Part shown: positions 1-9,541 of the stretch, in pieces
Layout: each line of letters begins with the position of its first letter
Numbering within the stretch: the stretch's first letter is position 1
DNA from: Rhizobium sp. NXC24
Lineage (GTDB): Bacteria > Pseudomonadota > Alphaproteobacteria > Rhizobiales > Rhizobiaceae
Length of the DNA stretch: 64,000 bases
NCBI RefSeq assembly: GCF_002944315.1
Contig: NZ_CP024311.1
Location: 968,501-1,032,500, forward strand
Direction of reading: 5' to 3'
Translations under genes and position numbers: made by a program
The notes under the pieces: model-generated
Seen by the model: the letters and a program-made list of their open reading frames with translations, nothing else
The model's database searches: none
Told to the model about the DNA's origin: nothing

Positions 1-39
1 CTCCCCGGAAGATTGAACCCATCGGCGCGCGATGCGGTT

Positions 40-1362
40 TTAGCCGCTCGCGCTTATGGAGGCTGGGGTCGACGATGATAAGGATGTCACGATATCTTCC
101 ATCGGCGCCAACTGCTCCAAAGGCCCGATCGCCGACAGCGTCGGCACCGTGTCGAAGAACAGGCGGCCGGCAAGATCCGTCAGCCGATCGATGGTAATGC
201 CCTGCAACCGTTCCAGCATTTCCTGGTTCGGGATCGGTCGGCCGTAGAGCATCATCTGTCGCGCGATCTGGCCGGCGCGCGCCGCCGGGCTTTCCTGACC
301 CATCAGCAACTGCGCGCGGATCTGGGCGCGGGCACGCTCGATTTCCTGCTGTTCGATCTTGTGGGAGGATTTGTGCAGCTCGTCGACGATGACCGGCAGC
401 AGCTCCGGCAGGTTTTCGCCGCCGGTCGCGGCATGGATGCCGAAAATGCCGGTGTCGGAAAAGCCCCAATGGAAGGCATAGACGGAGTAACAGAGCCCGC
501 GGAATTCGCGCACTTCTTGGAACAGCCGTGAGGACATGCCGCCGCCGAGGATGTTGGCAAGGATCTGCGAACAATAGAAATCGCGCGTGTGATAGGCGCG
601 TCCCTCGAAGCCGAGCAGGATCTGCGCATCCATCAGGTCGCGCGTCTCGCGGATATTGCCGCCGATATAACGCGCAGGCTCGATGACGGGCGGCGCCGAC
701 GGCTGTGTCGGCAGGGTGGAGAAGCGCTCTTCGACCTGGCGCACGAAGCTTTCGTGATCGACAGCGCCCGCGGCCACCACGAACATGCGGTCGGTCGTGT
801 AGTTGCGGCTGAGATAACCGCGGATTTGTCCCGGCGTGAAGGAGACGACGGTTTCCGGCGTGCCGAGAATCGCCCGGCCAAGCGTCTGGCCGCGATAGGC
901 GACTTCGGAAAATTTGTCGAAGACCACATCGTCGGGCGTGTCGTTTGCAGCGTTGATTTCCTGCAGGATGACCTGCTTTTCGCGCTGCAATTCATCCTCG
1001 TCGAAAGCGGATTCGGTCAGGATATCGGCGAGGATATCGACGGCGAGCGGCACATGATCCTTCAGCACGCGGGCATAATAGGAGGTTGTCTCGGTCGACG
1101 TGGCGGCATTGACCTCGCCGCCGACATTCTCGATTTCCTCGGCGATCTCACGCGCCGTGCGACGGGCCGTGCCCTTGAACGCCATGTGTTCCAGCAGATG
1201 CGCGATGCCGTGTTCCGCTTCGGTTTCATTGCGCGAACCCGATTTGATCCAGACGCCGAGTGCCACGCTTTCGAGGTGTGGCATCGTCTGGGTCGCTACT
1301 GTCAGCCCGGACGCAAGCCGGGTGCACTCCACTGTCATCGTCTGTCTTTCTGCGTTTATCAT
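40..1362 (-). CDS. M16 family zinc peptidase (mitochondrial processing peptidase-like)
   Basis: Predicted 440-residue metallopeptidase of family M16, homologous to the mitochondrial processing peptidase beta subunit and bacterial PqqL/YmxG-type enzymes. The inverted zinc motif HLLEH lies at residues 55-59 and the third ligand Glu is E135, 76 residues after the second His, exactly as the family requires. The N-terminal and C-terminal M16 halves are both present and the length is usual. The ATG at 1362 overlaps the thrC stop codon in an ATGA arrangement, so the two are probably translationally coupled; a second ATG 24 bases downstream (MTVEC) is an alternative start. No signal peptide is visible, so it should act in the cytoplasm or at the inner membrane; the substrate is unknown. 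The family call is firm, the physiological role is not. Confidence 0.93.
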   Translation of the reverse strand: MINAERQTMTVECTRLASGLTVATQTMPHLESVALGVWIKSGSRNETEAEHGIAHLLEHMAFKGTARRTAREIAEEIENVGGEVNAATSTETTSYYARVLKDHVPLAVDILADILTESAFDEDELQREKQVILQEINAANDTPDDVVFDKFSEVAYRGQTLGRAILGTPETVVSFTPGQIRGYLSRNYTTDRMFVVAAGAVDHESFVRQVEERFSTLPTQPSAPPVIEPARYIGGNIRETRDLMDAQILLGFEGRAYHTRDFYCSQILANILGGGMSSRLFQEVREFRGLCYSVYAFHWGFSDTGIFGIHAATGGENLPELLPVIVDELHKSSHKIEQQEIERARAQIRAQLLMGQESPAARAGQIARQMMLYGRPIPNQEMLERLQGITIDRLTDLAGRLFFDTVPTLSAIGPLEQLAPMEDIVTSLSSSTPASISASG

Positions 1363-2756
1363 TCCCCCGCCCGGGCATGTTTGCCGATGAAAGTTTCAAC
1401 GGCTTTCAGCTCGGGATCGAGGACGTCGAAACGCTCCTCCCTGTTCATCAGTCCAGCAAGCCACGTCGGAAGCGCCGGGTCAATACCACACGCCGATTTT
1501 ACTGCGGCGGGGAATTTTGCCGGATGTGCGGTCGCGAGCGTCACCATCGGGCTCGCCGGCTTCTCGTTTTTCTCCGCCACAAAGACGCCGATGGCGGTGT
1601 GCGGGTCGATCAGATAGCCGGTGTTGTCGAGTGTTTTGCGGATCGTCGCGGCGACCTGTTTTTCGCTGGCGCGGCCGGCGCGGAAGTCCTTCTTGATGGT
1701 CTTCAGAGCGCTTTCGCTGATCGAAAAGCCCTTCGATTGTTTCAGGCTTTCCATCGCGGCGCGCACCTTCGACGCGTCGCGGTCATGGGCTTCGAACAGC
1801 AGCCGTTCGAAGTTGGAGGAGATCTGGATGTCCATCGACGGCGCGGTGGTGGCCTTGACCTCGCGCATCTCGTAGCGCCCGGTTTTCAGCGTGCGAGCCA
1901 GGATGTCGTTCTCGTTGGTGGCGATCACCAGCCGGTCGATCGGCAGGCCCATGCGCTTTGCGACGTAGCCGGCGAAAATATCGCCGAAATTGCCGGTCGG
2001 AACGGTGAAGGAAATCTTCCGGTCGGGGCCGCCGAGCGCGACGGCAGTAGTGAAGTAGTAGACCACCTGCGCCATGATGCGCGCCCAATTGATCGAGTTG
2101 ACGCCCGAAAGCTTGACGCAGTCGCGGAAGGCGGTGTCGTTGAACATGGCTTTGACCAGATTCTGGCAATCATCGAAATTGCCGTTGATCGCCAGCGCAT
2201 GCACATTGGCCGCCGTCGAGGTGGTCATCTGCCGTTGCTGCACCGGCGAGACCTTGCCATGCGGGAAGAGGATGAAGATGTCGGTGCGTTCGCGTCCGGC
2301 AAAGGCATCGATCGCCGCTCCGCCGGTGTCGCCCGAGGTGGCGCCGACGATGGTTGCCCTTTGCCCGCGCTTTTCCAGGGCATAATCCATCAGCCGTGCG
2401 AGCAACTGCATGGCGACATCCTTGAAGGCAAGCGTCGTGCCGTGGAAAAGCTCCATCACGAAGCTGTTCGGACCTGTCTGCACCAGCGGCGTCACGGCGG
2501 GATGGCGGAAGGTGGCATAGGCTTCATCGATCATGCCGCGGAAGACGTCATCCGGAATTTCGCCGTTGGTGAAAGGCGACAGCACGGCGAAGGCGACGTC
2601 CTGATAGCTCTTGCCACGGAAAGCGCGAATCTCTTTTTTCTTAAGCGTCGGCCATTCACGGGGCACATAGAGCCCGCCATCACGAGCAAGGCCGGCCAGA
2701 AGGGCGTCGCAGAAGCCAAGGGCAGGGGCTTCTCCCCGCGTTGAGATATAGTCCAC
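1359..2756 (-). CDS. thrC: threonine synthase
   Basis: Converts O-phosphohomoserine to threonine with pyridoxal phosphate, the last step of threonine synthesis, in the cytoplasm. The 465-residue protein shows the PLP-lysine motif HGTTLAFKD with K112, the phosphate-binding SGDTGGAA segment around residue 142 and a typical N-terminal domain (STRG, GLARDGGLY). Length matches the longer fungal/proteobacterial class. It begins with GTG at 2756, preceded by AAGGAA about nine bases upstream. Its stop overlaps the start of the M16 peptidase gene, an order seen commonly in rhizobia. No leader peptide or attenuator could be recognised upstream. Confidence 0.97.
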   Translation of the reverse strand: MDYISTRGEAPALGFCDALLAGLARDGGLYVPREWPTLKKKEIRAFRGKSYQDVAFAVLSPFTNGEIPDDVFRGMIDEAYATFRHPAVTPLVQTGPNSFVMELFHGTTLAFKDVAMQLLARLMDYALEKRGQRATIVGATSGDTGGAAIDAFAGRERTDIFILFPHGKVSPVQQRQMTTSTAANVHALAINGNFDDCQNLVKAMFNDTAFRDCVKLSGVNSINWARIMAQVVYYFTTAVALGGPDRKISFTVPTGNFGDIFAGYVAKRMGLPIDRLVIATNENDILARTLKTGRYEMREVKATTAPSMDIQISSNFERLLFEAHDRDASKVRAAMESLKQSKGFSISESALKTIKKDFRAGRASEKQVAATIRKTLDNTGYLIDPHTAIGVFVAEKNEKPASPMVTLATAHPAKFPAAVKSACGIDPALPTWLAGLMNREERFDVLDPELKAVETFIGKHARAGE

Positions 2757-3069
2757 GGTCTAGAATTCCTTTGGTCGCAAAATTGCCGGAGTGGTGAGGT
2801 GAGAGAGTAAAAGAACGAAGCGATGGCAGCCCGTCTTTTTGCGTCGGATCAGCCGCGTGGTTTTCGCGTTTGCGCAATGCCCGCACGGCTCCGTCCGGTG
2901 GGCGGCGGCTTGCGCCAATCTGTCGAGGTCGAAAAGTGAGCCAAAACGGTGCCTACCCAATCGATTTTTCGCTGCGCCGCTGGTATAGACCATCGCCAAG
3001 TGTCATAAAAGGCCCGTCGAACAGGCTGCAGGCCGATAATGTAAATTATTGCAGAGGGTGGAATATATA
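2757..3069. other. intergenic region between thrC and a divergent lipoprotein gene
   Basis: This stretch of about 310 bases separates two divergently transcribed genes and must hold both promoters. The thrC ribosome binding site (AAGGAA on the minus strand) and the lipoprotein ribosome binding site (AGAGGGTGG at 3052-3060) are visible. A short AT-rich segment near 3035-3050 could be a -10 region for the rightward gene. No convincing open frame, RNA gene or riboswitch was seen; several short frames here lack ribosome binding sites. Confidence 0.5.
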
Positions 3070-3708
3070 GTGTTTGGCAGGGTTTCGCGTCGTCTTTTTT
3101 CCGCTTCGCTTCTGGCATTGTTGGCTGGTTGTAGTTCTCTTGGTTTCGGCGGTAGCGACAAGCAGACCGGAACGGATGTGACGGTGGCGCCGCAGGCAGT
3201 GGCGGGCAATCCATCCGCCGCCAGCCCCGCGCCGCAGGTGACCGGCGGCCAATCCTATGTCGCCGGCAAATGCCCACAAGTCGTCATCCGCGATGAGGCG
3301 TCCAGCTACCGCACCTACGCCAAGGGCGCCAAGGACGATCCGAACCAGTTGACCTATCAGGCATCGCTCGCCCAGGCGACGCGCCAGTGCACGACCGACG
3401 GCACCAGCCTCAGCATCAATATCGTTGCGCAGGGCCGTCTTGTCGCCGGCCCGGTGGGCGGCCCCGGCAAGGTGACCATGCCGATCCATGTCGCCGTCAT
3501 GGACAACAACACCGCGCTCTATAGCAAGACCGTCAATTTCACCGCCGAAATCCCGCCGGGCGAAACCACGACGCAGTTCCTCTTCACCGACAACGACATC
3601 AACGTCGCCGGCGGCTCCGGTGGCTTCACGGTTGTTCAGATCAGCTTCGATCAGGGGCCGCAGAAAGCCGAAAAGGGCCAGAAGCCCGTTCGCAAGAAGC
3701 ATCAGTAG
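3070..3708 (+). CDS. putative outer-membrane lipoprotein of unknown function
   Basis: The product is about 212 residues and starts with a basic region followed by a hydrophobic stretch ending in the lipobox LLAGC, so it should be processed by signal peptidase II and lipidated. The start is taken as GTG at 3070 because AGAGGGTGG sits at ideal spacing before it; the frame could be opened seven codons earlier with TTG but without a ribosome binding site. The mature part has no motif I can name. It contains a Gly/Ala/Pro-rich linker after the cysteine, two later cysteines (in GKCPQ and RQCTT), and a beta-rich domain ending in a Lys-rich tail. It resembles conserved rhizobial lipoproteins of unknown role. 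The gene converges on the HAD gene across the heptamer repeats. Confidence 0.8.
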   Translation: MFGRVSRRLFSASLLALLAGCSSLGFGGSDKQTGTDVTVAPQAVAGNPSAASPAPQVTGGQSYVAGKCPQVVIRDEASSYRTYAKGAKDDPNQLTYQASLAQATRQCTTDGTSLSINIVAQGRLVAGPVGGPGKVTMPIHVAVMDNNTALYSKTVNFTAEIPPGETTTQFLFTDNDINVAGGSGGFTVVQISFDQGPQKAEKGQKPVRKKHQ

Positions 3709-3720
3709 GGTTGGGATCAG

Positions 3721-3779
<59 letters not shown>

Positions 3780-3824
3780 AAGGTCACCTTGTCCTTGCTA
3801 CTGCCGGCAATATAGCTGCAACAT

Positions 3825-3880
3825 CTATTGCCTATTGCCTATTGCCTATTGCCTATTGCCTATTGCCTATTGCCTATTGC
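3825..3880 (-). repeat. tandem heptamer array, 8 x CTATTGC (mirror of the left array)
   Basis: Eight contiguous CTATTGC units, reverse complement GCAATAG, abut the stop codon of the HAD gene. Each pairs with a left-arm unit: all seven positions pair in RNA if one G-U pair is allowed, and the variant fourth unit of the left arm is a perfect match. A plus-strand transcript could therefore form a stem of about 56 pairs around a 48-base loop. It lies between two convergent genes, so a role as bidirectional terminator or RNA-stabilising hairpin is possible but only inferred. Confidence 0.95.
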
Positions 3881-3881
3881 C

Positions 3882-4574
3882 TCACAAAACCCCTTCCCAC
3901 TCCGCCAGCGCCATGACCACGCCGGGCAGATCCATCATCCGGGCGATGACCGTTTCCGCACCCGCATCCGTCAGCCGGTCGGCATGCGAAGGGTAGGTGT
4001 GCGAAGCGCCGGTGAAGCCGATGACACGCATGCCGGCGGCACGCGCTGCTTGGACGCCATGGACCGAGTCTTCGACGACGATGACGTTGGCCGGCGGAAC
4101 GTTCATCTGCTTGGCACCATGCAGGAAAATATCCGGCTTCGGCTTGACGCGATCGGCACCGAGATCCTTGGCGGAATAGATGTGCGGCGCAAACAGTTCC
4201 TTGTAGCCGACCTTGGAAAGCATCATGTCAATCCGCGCGGAGCTGGAATTCGAGCAGATGCAACGCGGCATTGGCAGGCGCGACAGGGCAAAAGGAACGC
4301 CCGGGATAGCCTTGACGTCATTGGCGAGCCGCAAGTCGAGTAGCTTCTCGGACTTGTCGAGCAGCGAAGCCGAGAGCGGAATGCTCGCCTCACGCTCGAC
4401 TTCGAACAGAATGTTCTGCCAGGTCATGCCGGAAAAACGCTCGCCCATTTCTTCGGCGCTGATCGGGTAACCCGCTTCCGTCAGGAGCTTGGATTCAACA
4501 TCCGCTGCGATGATTTCCGAATCGACCAGAACGCCGTCGCAGTCGAAGATGATGAGATCGAAGCCATTGCTCAT
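3882..4574 (-). CDS. HAD-superfamily phosphatase (subfamily IA, beta-phosphoglucomutase-like)
   Basis: The 230-residue protein is a haloacid-dehalogenase-type phosphohydrolase. Motif I is DCDGVLVDSE with nucleophile D11 and acid/base D13; motif II is the Ser in CSNSS; motif III Lys is in VKPKPD; motif IV is VVEDSVHG. The helical cap between motifs I and II (about residues 18-80) places it with phosphatases acting on sugar phosphates and phosphoglycolate. I chose ATG 4574, which starts the typical MSNGFDLIIFD sequence; the frame is open further upstream but only with a TTG start. Substrate cannot be told from sequence. Its stop codon abuts the heptamer array. Confidence 0.88.
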   Translation of the reverse strand: MSNGFDLIIFDCDGVLVDSEIIAADVESKLLTEAGYPISAEEMGERFSGMTWQNILFEVEREASIPLSASLLDKSEKLLDLRLANDVKAIPGVPFALSRLPMPRCICSNSSSARIDMMLSKVGYKELFAPHIYSAKDLGADRVKPKPDIFLHGAKQMNVPPANVIVVEDSVHGVQAARAAGMRVIGFTGASHTYPSHADRLTDAGAETVIARMMDLPGVVMALAEWEGVL

Positions 4575-4767
4575 GAGAATACACTGCCTTTGAAGGGGCT
4601 CTGGATTGGCATGGCCTTGTGCAAAACCGCTTCGCACTTTTTGGGGCCTGCTCTGAAATGGATCGTGCGGCTTTACACGATGCTCCGGCAAAGCTCAACC
4701 AATGAGCAGACATGGCAGTAATGCATTGGCGGAAAGGATGGCCGGGGTTCGGGCGTGATTTGAAGGG

Positions 4768-5202
4768 TCAGCCGTGGTGGGTCATGTTGAAAAAGTCGCT
4801 GCGCAGGCTTTTTGCGTGCAGTTGGCCAACCTGCGACTCATATTCCTCTTGAGCCGCCCGCCAGCAGGGCTCCGCCTCTGCAATCTTGCTTTCCCCGGCC
4901 GGCGATAGCTCCAACAGCAGCCGACGGCTCCCTTCCGTTTCGGGCGCGCTGATGATCAGCCCCTGTTGTTGCAGCGGCTTTACGGCCCGCAGCAGGGTCG
5001 TGCGGTCCATTAGCATTGCTGCCGCCAGTTCGTTCATGGTCATCCGCTCATTCTGGCGGAGGAAATTCAGGAGTGAAAACTGAGTGCTGGTTATGCCGGT
5101 TGGCGCCATATGGCGCTCGTAGAGTTTCGAGACGTGCCTCGCCAGTTGCCGAGTCGCCAGGCAATGGCACGCAAGGGGACCAAGATCGTCTTCGGTTTGC
5201 AT
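4768..5202 (-). CDS. MarR-family transcriptional regulator
   Basis: A winged-helix DNA-binding regulator of about 144 residues. The core (GITSTQFSLLNFLRQNE, then the recognition segment LAAAMLMDRTTLLRAVKPLQQQGLI and the wing SRRLLLELSPAGE) is characteristic of MarR. Starts at ATG 5202, ATG 5223 or TTG 5232 are all in frame; the first is preferred because the later ones fall inside a likely operator palindrome at 5215-5233. It is divergent from the GntR gene at 5300, and the palindrome between them suggests autoregulation and perhaps control of the neighbour. Cysteines near the N-terminus (ACHC) could be redox-sensing, which is speculation. Confidence 0.85.
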   Translation of the reverse strand: MQTEDDLGPLACHCLATRQLARHVSKLYERHMAPTGITSTQFSLLNFLRQNERMTMNELAAAMLMDRTTLLRAVKPLQQQGLIISAPETEGSRRLLLELSPAGESKIAEAEPCWRAAQEEYESQVGQLHAKSLRSDFFNMTHHG

Positions 5203-5214
5203 GAACTTACTATG

Positions 5215-5233
5215 CTTGTGCATATGCACCAAG
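5215..5233. promoter_or_regulatory. candidate MarR operator palindrome
   Basis: CTTG-TGCATATGCA-C-CAAG contains a perfect 10-base palindrome TGCATATGCA flanked by CTTG and CAAG with one base of asymmetry. It sits in the divergent space between the marR-like and gntR-like genes, where an autoregulatory MarR dimer would be expected to bind. Confidence 0.5.
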
Positions 5234-5299
5234 TCAAGTTGTCACCGCGCTTGATCAGGATGGCTCGACAAGGCCGATCGTCATCTTTAAGGATCGGCC

Positions 5300-5968
5300 A
5301 TGGCCAAAGAGCGCGACGACACGATTGCCAGCCGTATCAGCCGGGTGCTTGCCGACCGCATCATCCGCGGCGAGATCGCACCCGATGCGCGGTTGCGGCA
5401 GGATCATATTGCCGAGGAGTTCGGTGCCAGCCATGTGCCGGTGCGCGAGGCATTCCGGCGGCTGGAGGCTCAAGGCCTGGCGATCAACGTGCCCCGCCGT
5501 GGTGTCCGCGTCGCCTCCTTCGATCTCAAGGAAGTTCGCGAAGTCGCGGAAATGCGGGCTGCCCTCGAGGGGCTGGCGCTGAAGCATGCCGCGCAGCACC
5601 TGACGCCGGCAATTCTCGATGCCGCCGAAGAGGCGACGCGGGAAGGGGATGCGGCTGCCGATGTCCGCGCCTGGGAGGAGGCGAACCGCCGCTTCCACCG
5701 CCTGATCCTCGCGCCCTGCGGCATGCCGCGGCTGCTCGCATCGATCGACGATCTGCATGCCGCCAGCGCTCGCTTCCTCTTCTCCGCCTGGCAATCGGGC
5801 TGGGAAAAACGCACAGACCACGACCATCGCGCCATCCTTGCGGCCCTGCGCCAGGGGCGGACGGAGGAGGCTGCGTCTATCCTGCAGAAACATGTGCAGT
5901 GGATCGGCCGATCCCCCGTACGGACGCCCTCGGGTTCGACGCGCGAAGCTTTTGCGATCGTTGGGTAA
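5300..5968 (+). CDS. GntR-family (FadR/FCD subfamily) transcriptional regulator
   Basis: The 222-residue protein has an N-terminal GntR winged helix (residues about 8-75, with the hallmark LRQDHIAEEFGASHVPVREAFRRLEAQGL) and a C-terminal all-helical FCD effector domain (about 85-205) with the usual metal-ligand pattern (RAWEEANRRFHRLIL and DHDHRAIL). Such proteins respond to small carboxylic acids and repress neighbouring catabolic genes. The ATG is preceded by AAGGA at good spacing. No catabolic operon lies directly next to it, so its target is unclear. Confidence 0.9.
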   Translation: MAKERDDTIASRISRVLADRIIRGEIAPDARLRQDHIAEEFGASHVPVREAFRRLEAQGLAINVPRRGVRVASFDLKEVREVAEMRAALEGLALKHAAQHLTPAILDAAEEATREGDAAADVRAWEEANRRFHRLILAPCGMPRLLASIDDLHAASARFLFSAWQSGWEKRTDHDHRAILAALRQGRTEEAASILQKHVQWIGRSPVRTPSGSTREAFAIVG

Positions 5969-6032
5969 ATCATAGTTTGGATGTTCTGGCGCCGATGATG
6001 TTGCGCCCTTCATTGGAGCGACGTCTCAACAC

Positions 6033-6755
6033 TCAGGCGTCGACACCGTCGCGTTCTTGGTTCGTCGCATCCGCGTCGATGGGAAAAAGCGCCAGAAACC
6101 GGCGTTCGCCTTCTGATGTAAACAGGATCGAGCGGCTGTTTTCCGATCGCCGCGCCCAGCCCTTGTCGAAGAAGTTGGAAAGCAGCGCCTTGCCGAGGCT
6201 GCCGGCGAGGTGCGCCCGGCGTTCGCTCCAATCGAGGCAGGAGCGGCAGAGCGGGCGCCGCGTCGAGCGCAGCCCATTCACATCAATGCCGATCGAGGTG
6301 AGATGCTTTTCGCCGCGCTCCGTCAGGCTCAAGCCGTCATCGAGAGCCGAGATCGCACCGGCCGCAATCAGGCTGTCGAGCATGCGCACACCGTAATCAC
6401 CGGCGAGATGGTCGTAGCAGATGCGTGCCTTGCGAAGGGCCGGCTCTTTCGGACCGGGGCGGTGGCGCAGGTGCCCTCGCGTAGCGGCGAAGCCCATGAT
6501 ACTTTCGAGCAGCTTGCCGACGCCGTCATCGGCCAGCGCGAAATAGCGGTGCCGGCCTTGTTTGCGTTGCGCGAGCAACCCGCCTGCTTCGAGCTTCGAC
6601 AGATGCGTGCTCGCCGTCTGCAGCGTGATACCGCCGGCCGCCGCCAACTCCGTTGCAGTCAGGGCACGGCCGCCCATCAGCGCGGTCAGCATATTCGCCC
6701 GCGCCGGATCGCCAATGAGCGCACCTATCTGCGCGATGTCAGGACCTTCCTTCAT
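6033..6755 (-). CDS. ArsR-type winged-helix regulator
   Basis: About 240 residues. The N-terminal 90 residues form an ArsR/SmtB winged helix (LIGDPARANMLTALMGGRALTATELAAAGGITLQTASTHLSKLEAGGLL, then the wing KQGRHRYFALAD). The longer C-terminal half (YDHLAGDYGVRMLDSLIAAG, and a Cys pair in RPLCRSCLDW) is seen in a rhizobial/actinobacterial subgroup and may sense a ligand. ATG 6755 is chosen because an inverted repeat overlaps this start. It is divergent from the NIPSNAP and ABM genes, which it probably represses. Confidence 0.88.
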   Translation of the reverse strand: MKEGPDIAQIGALIGDPARANMLTALMGGRALTATELAAAGGITLQTASTHLSKLEAGGLLAQRKQGRHRYFALADDGVGKLLESIMGFAATRGHLRHRPGPKEPALRKARICYDHLAGDYGVRMLDSLIAAGAISALDDGLSLTERGEKHLTSIGIDVNGLRSTRRPLCRSCLDWSERRAHLAGSLGKALLSNFFDKGWARRSENSRSILFTSEGERRFLALFPIDADATNQERDGVDA

Positions 6756-6778
6756 ACTTCGATCGTAACCGAAGCATA
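6753..6778. promoter_or_regulatory. candidate ArsR operator
   Basis: The inverted repeat ATACTTCG ... CGAAGCAT (one mismatch, eight-base spacer) overlaps the regulator's start codon and lies about 50 bases before the divergent NIPSNAP gene. The arrangement is typical of autoregulated ArsR repressors. Confidence 0.55.
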
Positions 6779-6826
6779 GACGTCGCGCAATGTGCGACAA
6801 CATCTCCATCACCAAAGGAGACAACC

Positions 6827-7156
6827 ATGATCACCTGTTTCATCCGCTATGAGATCGATCCCTTCAAAAAGGACGCCTTTGCCGAATATGCCAGGGCCTG
6901 GGGCCAGGTCATCCCACGCAACGGCGCGGACCTCATTGGCTATTTTGCCCCGCACGAGGGCTCGGCGACGACCGCTTATGGTGTCTACAATGTCGAGAGC
7001 CTGGCTGCCTATGAAGCCTATCGCGCCCGCCTCGCAGCCGATCCGCTCGGCAAGGCGAATTACGATTTCTCCCGCCACGAACGCTTCATCATCAGGGAAG
7101 ATCGCATCTTCCTGAAAAACGTGTCTCTACCGCACGGCCCAAAGGTGACGCCATGA
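6827..7156 (+). CDS. NIPSNAP-family protein
   Basis: A 109-residue single-domain protein with the NIPSNAP ferredoxin-like fold signature: MITCFIRYEIDPFKKDAFAEYARAW at the start, a central GYF.PHEG segment and a C-terminal RFIIREDRIFLK. These small dimeric alpha+beta-barrel proteins have no agreed biochemical function and are often found with quinol or antibiotic monooxygenase-like genes. The start is well defined by AAAGGAGA upstream. Its last codons overlap the ABM gene in ATGA, so the two are coupled, and both lie behind the ArsR operator. Confidence 0.88.
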   Translation: MITCFIRYEIDPFKKDAFAEYARAWGQVIPRNGADLIGYFAPHEGSATTAYGVYNVESLAAYEAYRARLAADPLGKANYDFSRHERFIIREDRIFLKNVSLPHGPKVTP

Positions 7157-7545
7157 TCGCCGTCATTTTCGAAGTCATTCCCTATCTCGGCGAGCGTCAT
7201 CACTATCTTGATCTTGCCGGCAAGCTGCGCGCAGAACTCGAAACGATCGACGGTTTCATCTCCATCGAACGCTTCGAGAGCCTGACACAACGCGGTAAGC
7301 TTCTCTCGCTTTCCTTCTGGCGCGATGAGGCGGCGGTCAAGGAATGGCGCAATCGTGAAACGCACCGGGCGGCGCAAAAGGCCGGGCGAGGGGTGATATT
7401 TGCCGACTATCGGCTGCGCATAGCCCATGTGGTGCGTGATTACGGAATGAATGAGAGGGAAGAGGCACCGGCGGATAGCCGCGCGGTGCATGACGAGCTA
7501 ATCAACACCGAACCGCAGGCAAAGGGCATCAATAGCAATTTCTAG
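7153..7545 (+). CDS. antibiotic biosynthesis monooxygenase (ABM) domain protein
   Basis: A 130-residue protein whose first 95 residues form the ABM ferredoxin-like domain: MIAVIFEVIP, GFISIERFESL, LLSLSFWRDEAAVKEWRN and HRAAQKAG are the conserved blocks. Members are cofactor-free oxygenases or heme/quinone-handling proteins. The C-terminal 35 residues are variable and may be disordered. It is translationally coupled to the preceding NIPSNAP gene. Its last 48 bases overlap the 3' end of the opposite-strand HepT gene. Enzymatic activity is not established by sequence. Confidence 0.85.
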   Translation: MIAVIFEVIPYLGERHHYLDLAGKLRAELETIDGFISIERFESLTQRGKLLSLSFWRDEAAVKEWRNRETHRAAQKAGRGVIFADYRLRIAHVVRDYGMNEREEAPADSRAVHDELINTEPQAKGINSNF

Positions 7546-7848
7546 GGCCGGTAGCTCGTCGACGACCACGCCCCAGATGATCTGGTCGGATAGGCCATGA
7601 TATTGATGACGCAATATGTTTCCTATGGTCTTGACTTGTTGCCACGGAATCTCCGGCCTCAGAGCTTTGATATCGTCGGGCATGGCCCGACTTGCCTCCG
7701 AAATGATTTCTATGGCGCGCTGGACGGCGTGTTGAAACAGCCAATCGCTACGGTAGTCGTCCAGTGTTTTTCCCATGGCGGCTTTGCTGATACCGCGGAG
7801 TTCTGCGCGTATGTCCTCGAGCGCGTGTCTAAATTCCCGCGGCATCAA
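7498..7848 (-). CDS. HepT-like (DUF86) HEPN-family toxin
   Basis: A 116-residue all-helical protein of the DUF86/HepT group. The region NILRHQYHGLSDQIIW corresponds to the RNase active-site helix of HEPN proteins, although the usual RN-x3-H pattern is altered to an LRHQYH form. It overlaps the stop codon of the nucleotidyltransferase gene by four bases, the classical MntA/HepT order with antitoxin first. Known HepT toxins cut tRNA and are silenced when MntA polyadenylylates a tyrosine near this motif; Y83 is a candidate. The activity itself is inferred. Confidence 0.82.
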   Translation of the reverse strand: MMPREFRHALEDIRAELRGISKAAMGKTLDDYRSDWLFQHAVQRAIEIISEASRAMPDDIKALRPEIPWQQVKTIGNILRHQYHGLSDQIIWGVVVDELPALEIAIDALCLRFGVD

Positions 7849-8141
7849 AATACCCGCGTCGCCGAGCGTTCGATCGCCGGTCTCAGGCGGGGATGTAGCC
7901 CATCTCTGGTCGTAATGTCGACGGGCGCATGAAGATCTTCTTCGAGCAAGAACTTGATACTGATCAGATCGAAAGCATTGAAACGACTAGCCGGGTCATA
8001 GTCGACAAAAATATCCACATCACTCGATGGTTGCGCCTCATTCCGGGAAACAGAGCCGAAAAGGTAAAGCGACGTTGCACCGAGCGCCCGGATGGCGTCC
8101 GCGTTGTTTTTAAGCCGCGTTATCGTTTCGTTTCGGTCCAT
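7845..8141 (-). CDS. MntA-like minimal nucleotidyltransferase antitoxin
   Basis: A 98-residue minimal nucleotidyltransferase. The GS motif (LFGSVSR, G29-S30) is followed by the metal-binding DVD at D41 and D43 and a third acidic residue at D75 (PVDITTR), so all catalytic residues are intact. In characterised MntA/HepT pairs this protein AMPylates the toxin. It is transcribed with the HepT-like gene and its stop overlaps that start. A host MNT protein unrelated to toxin-antitoxin function is unlikely given the pairing. Confidence 0.85.
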   Translation of the reverse strand: MDRNETITRLKNNADAIRALGATSLYLFGSVSRNEAQPSSDVDIFVDYDPASRFNAFDLISIKFLLEEDLHAPVDITTRDGLHPRLRPAIERSATRVF

Positions 8142-8213
8142 GAGAATGTTCTATCGCATTCGCTGTTATTTTTCTATGCCGCGAATAATTTCTCAAATCG
8201 CCCGCCGCTTTAG

Positions 8214-9416
<1,203 letters not shown>

Positions 9417-9541
9417 TTCCAACTATTTCAGCGGCATAATCTTCTCCGAGAGCCTTTCCCGACTATCGGGATCGTGCCGCGGCCGGATCCGCATATCCGC
9501 CTTCTTCCGTCGAGTACCTCCAGTTAGGGAGGAAGGCGAGA

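Noticed and set aside
1260..2744. A plus-strand frame of 494 codons opposite thrC
   Set aside because: It lies on the reverse strand of a well-conserved gene, its product is low-complexity and Arg/Gly/His-rich, and no ribosome binding site or family match is seen. High GC content keeps such shadow frames open.
5110..6396. A 428-codon plus-strand frame across the MarR, GntR and ArsR genes
   Set aside because: It spans three genes and intergenic space and is Arg/Pro/Ser-rich. The GntR frame is clearly the coding one.
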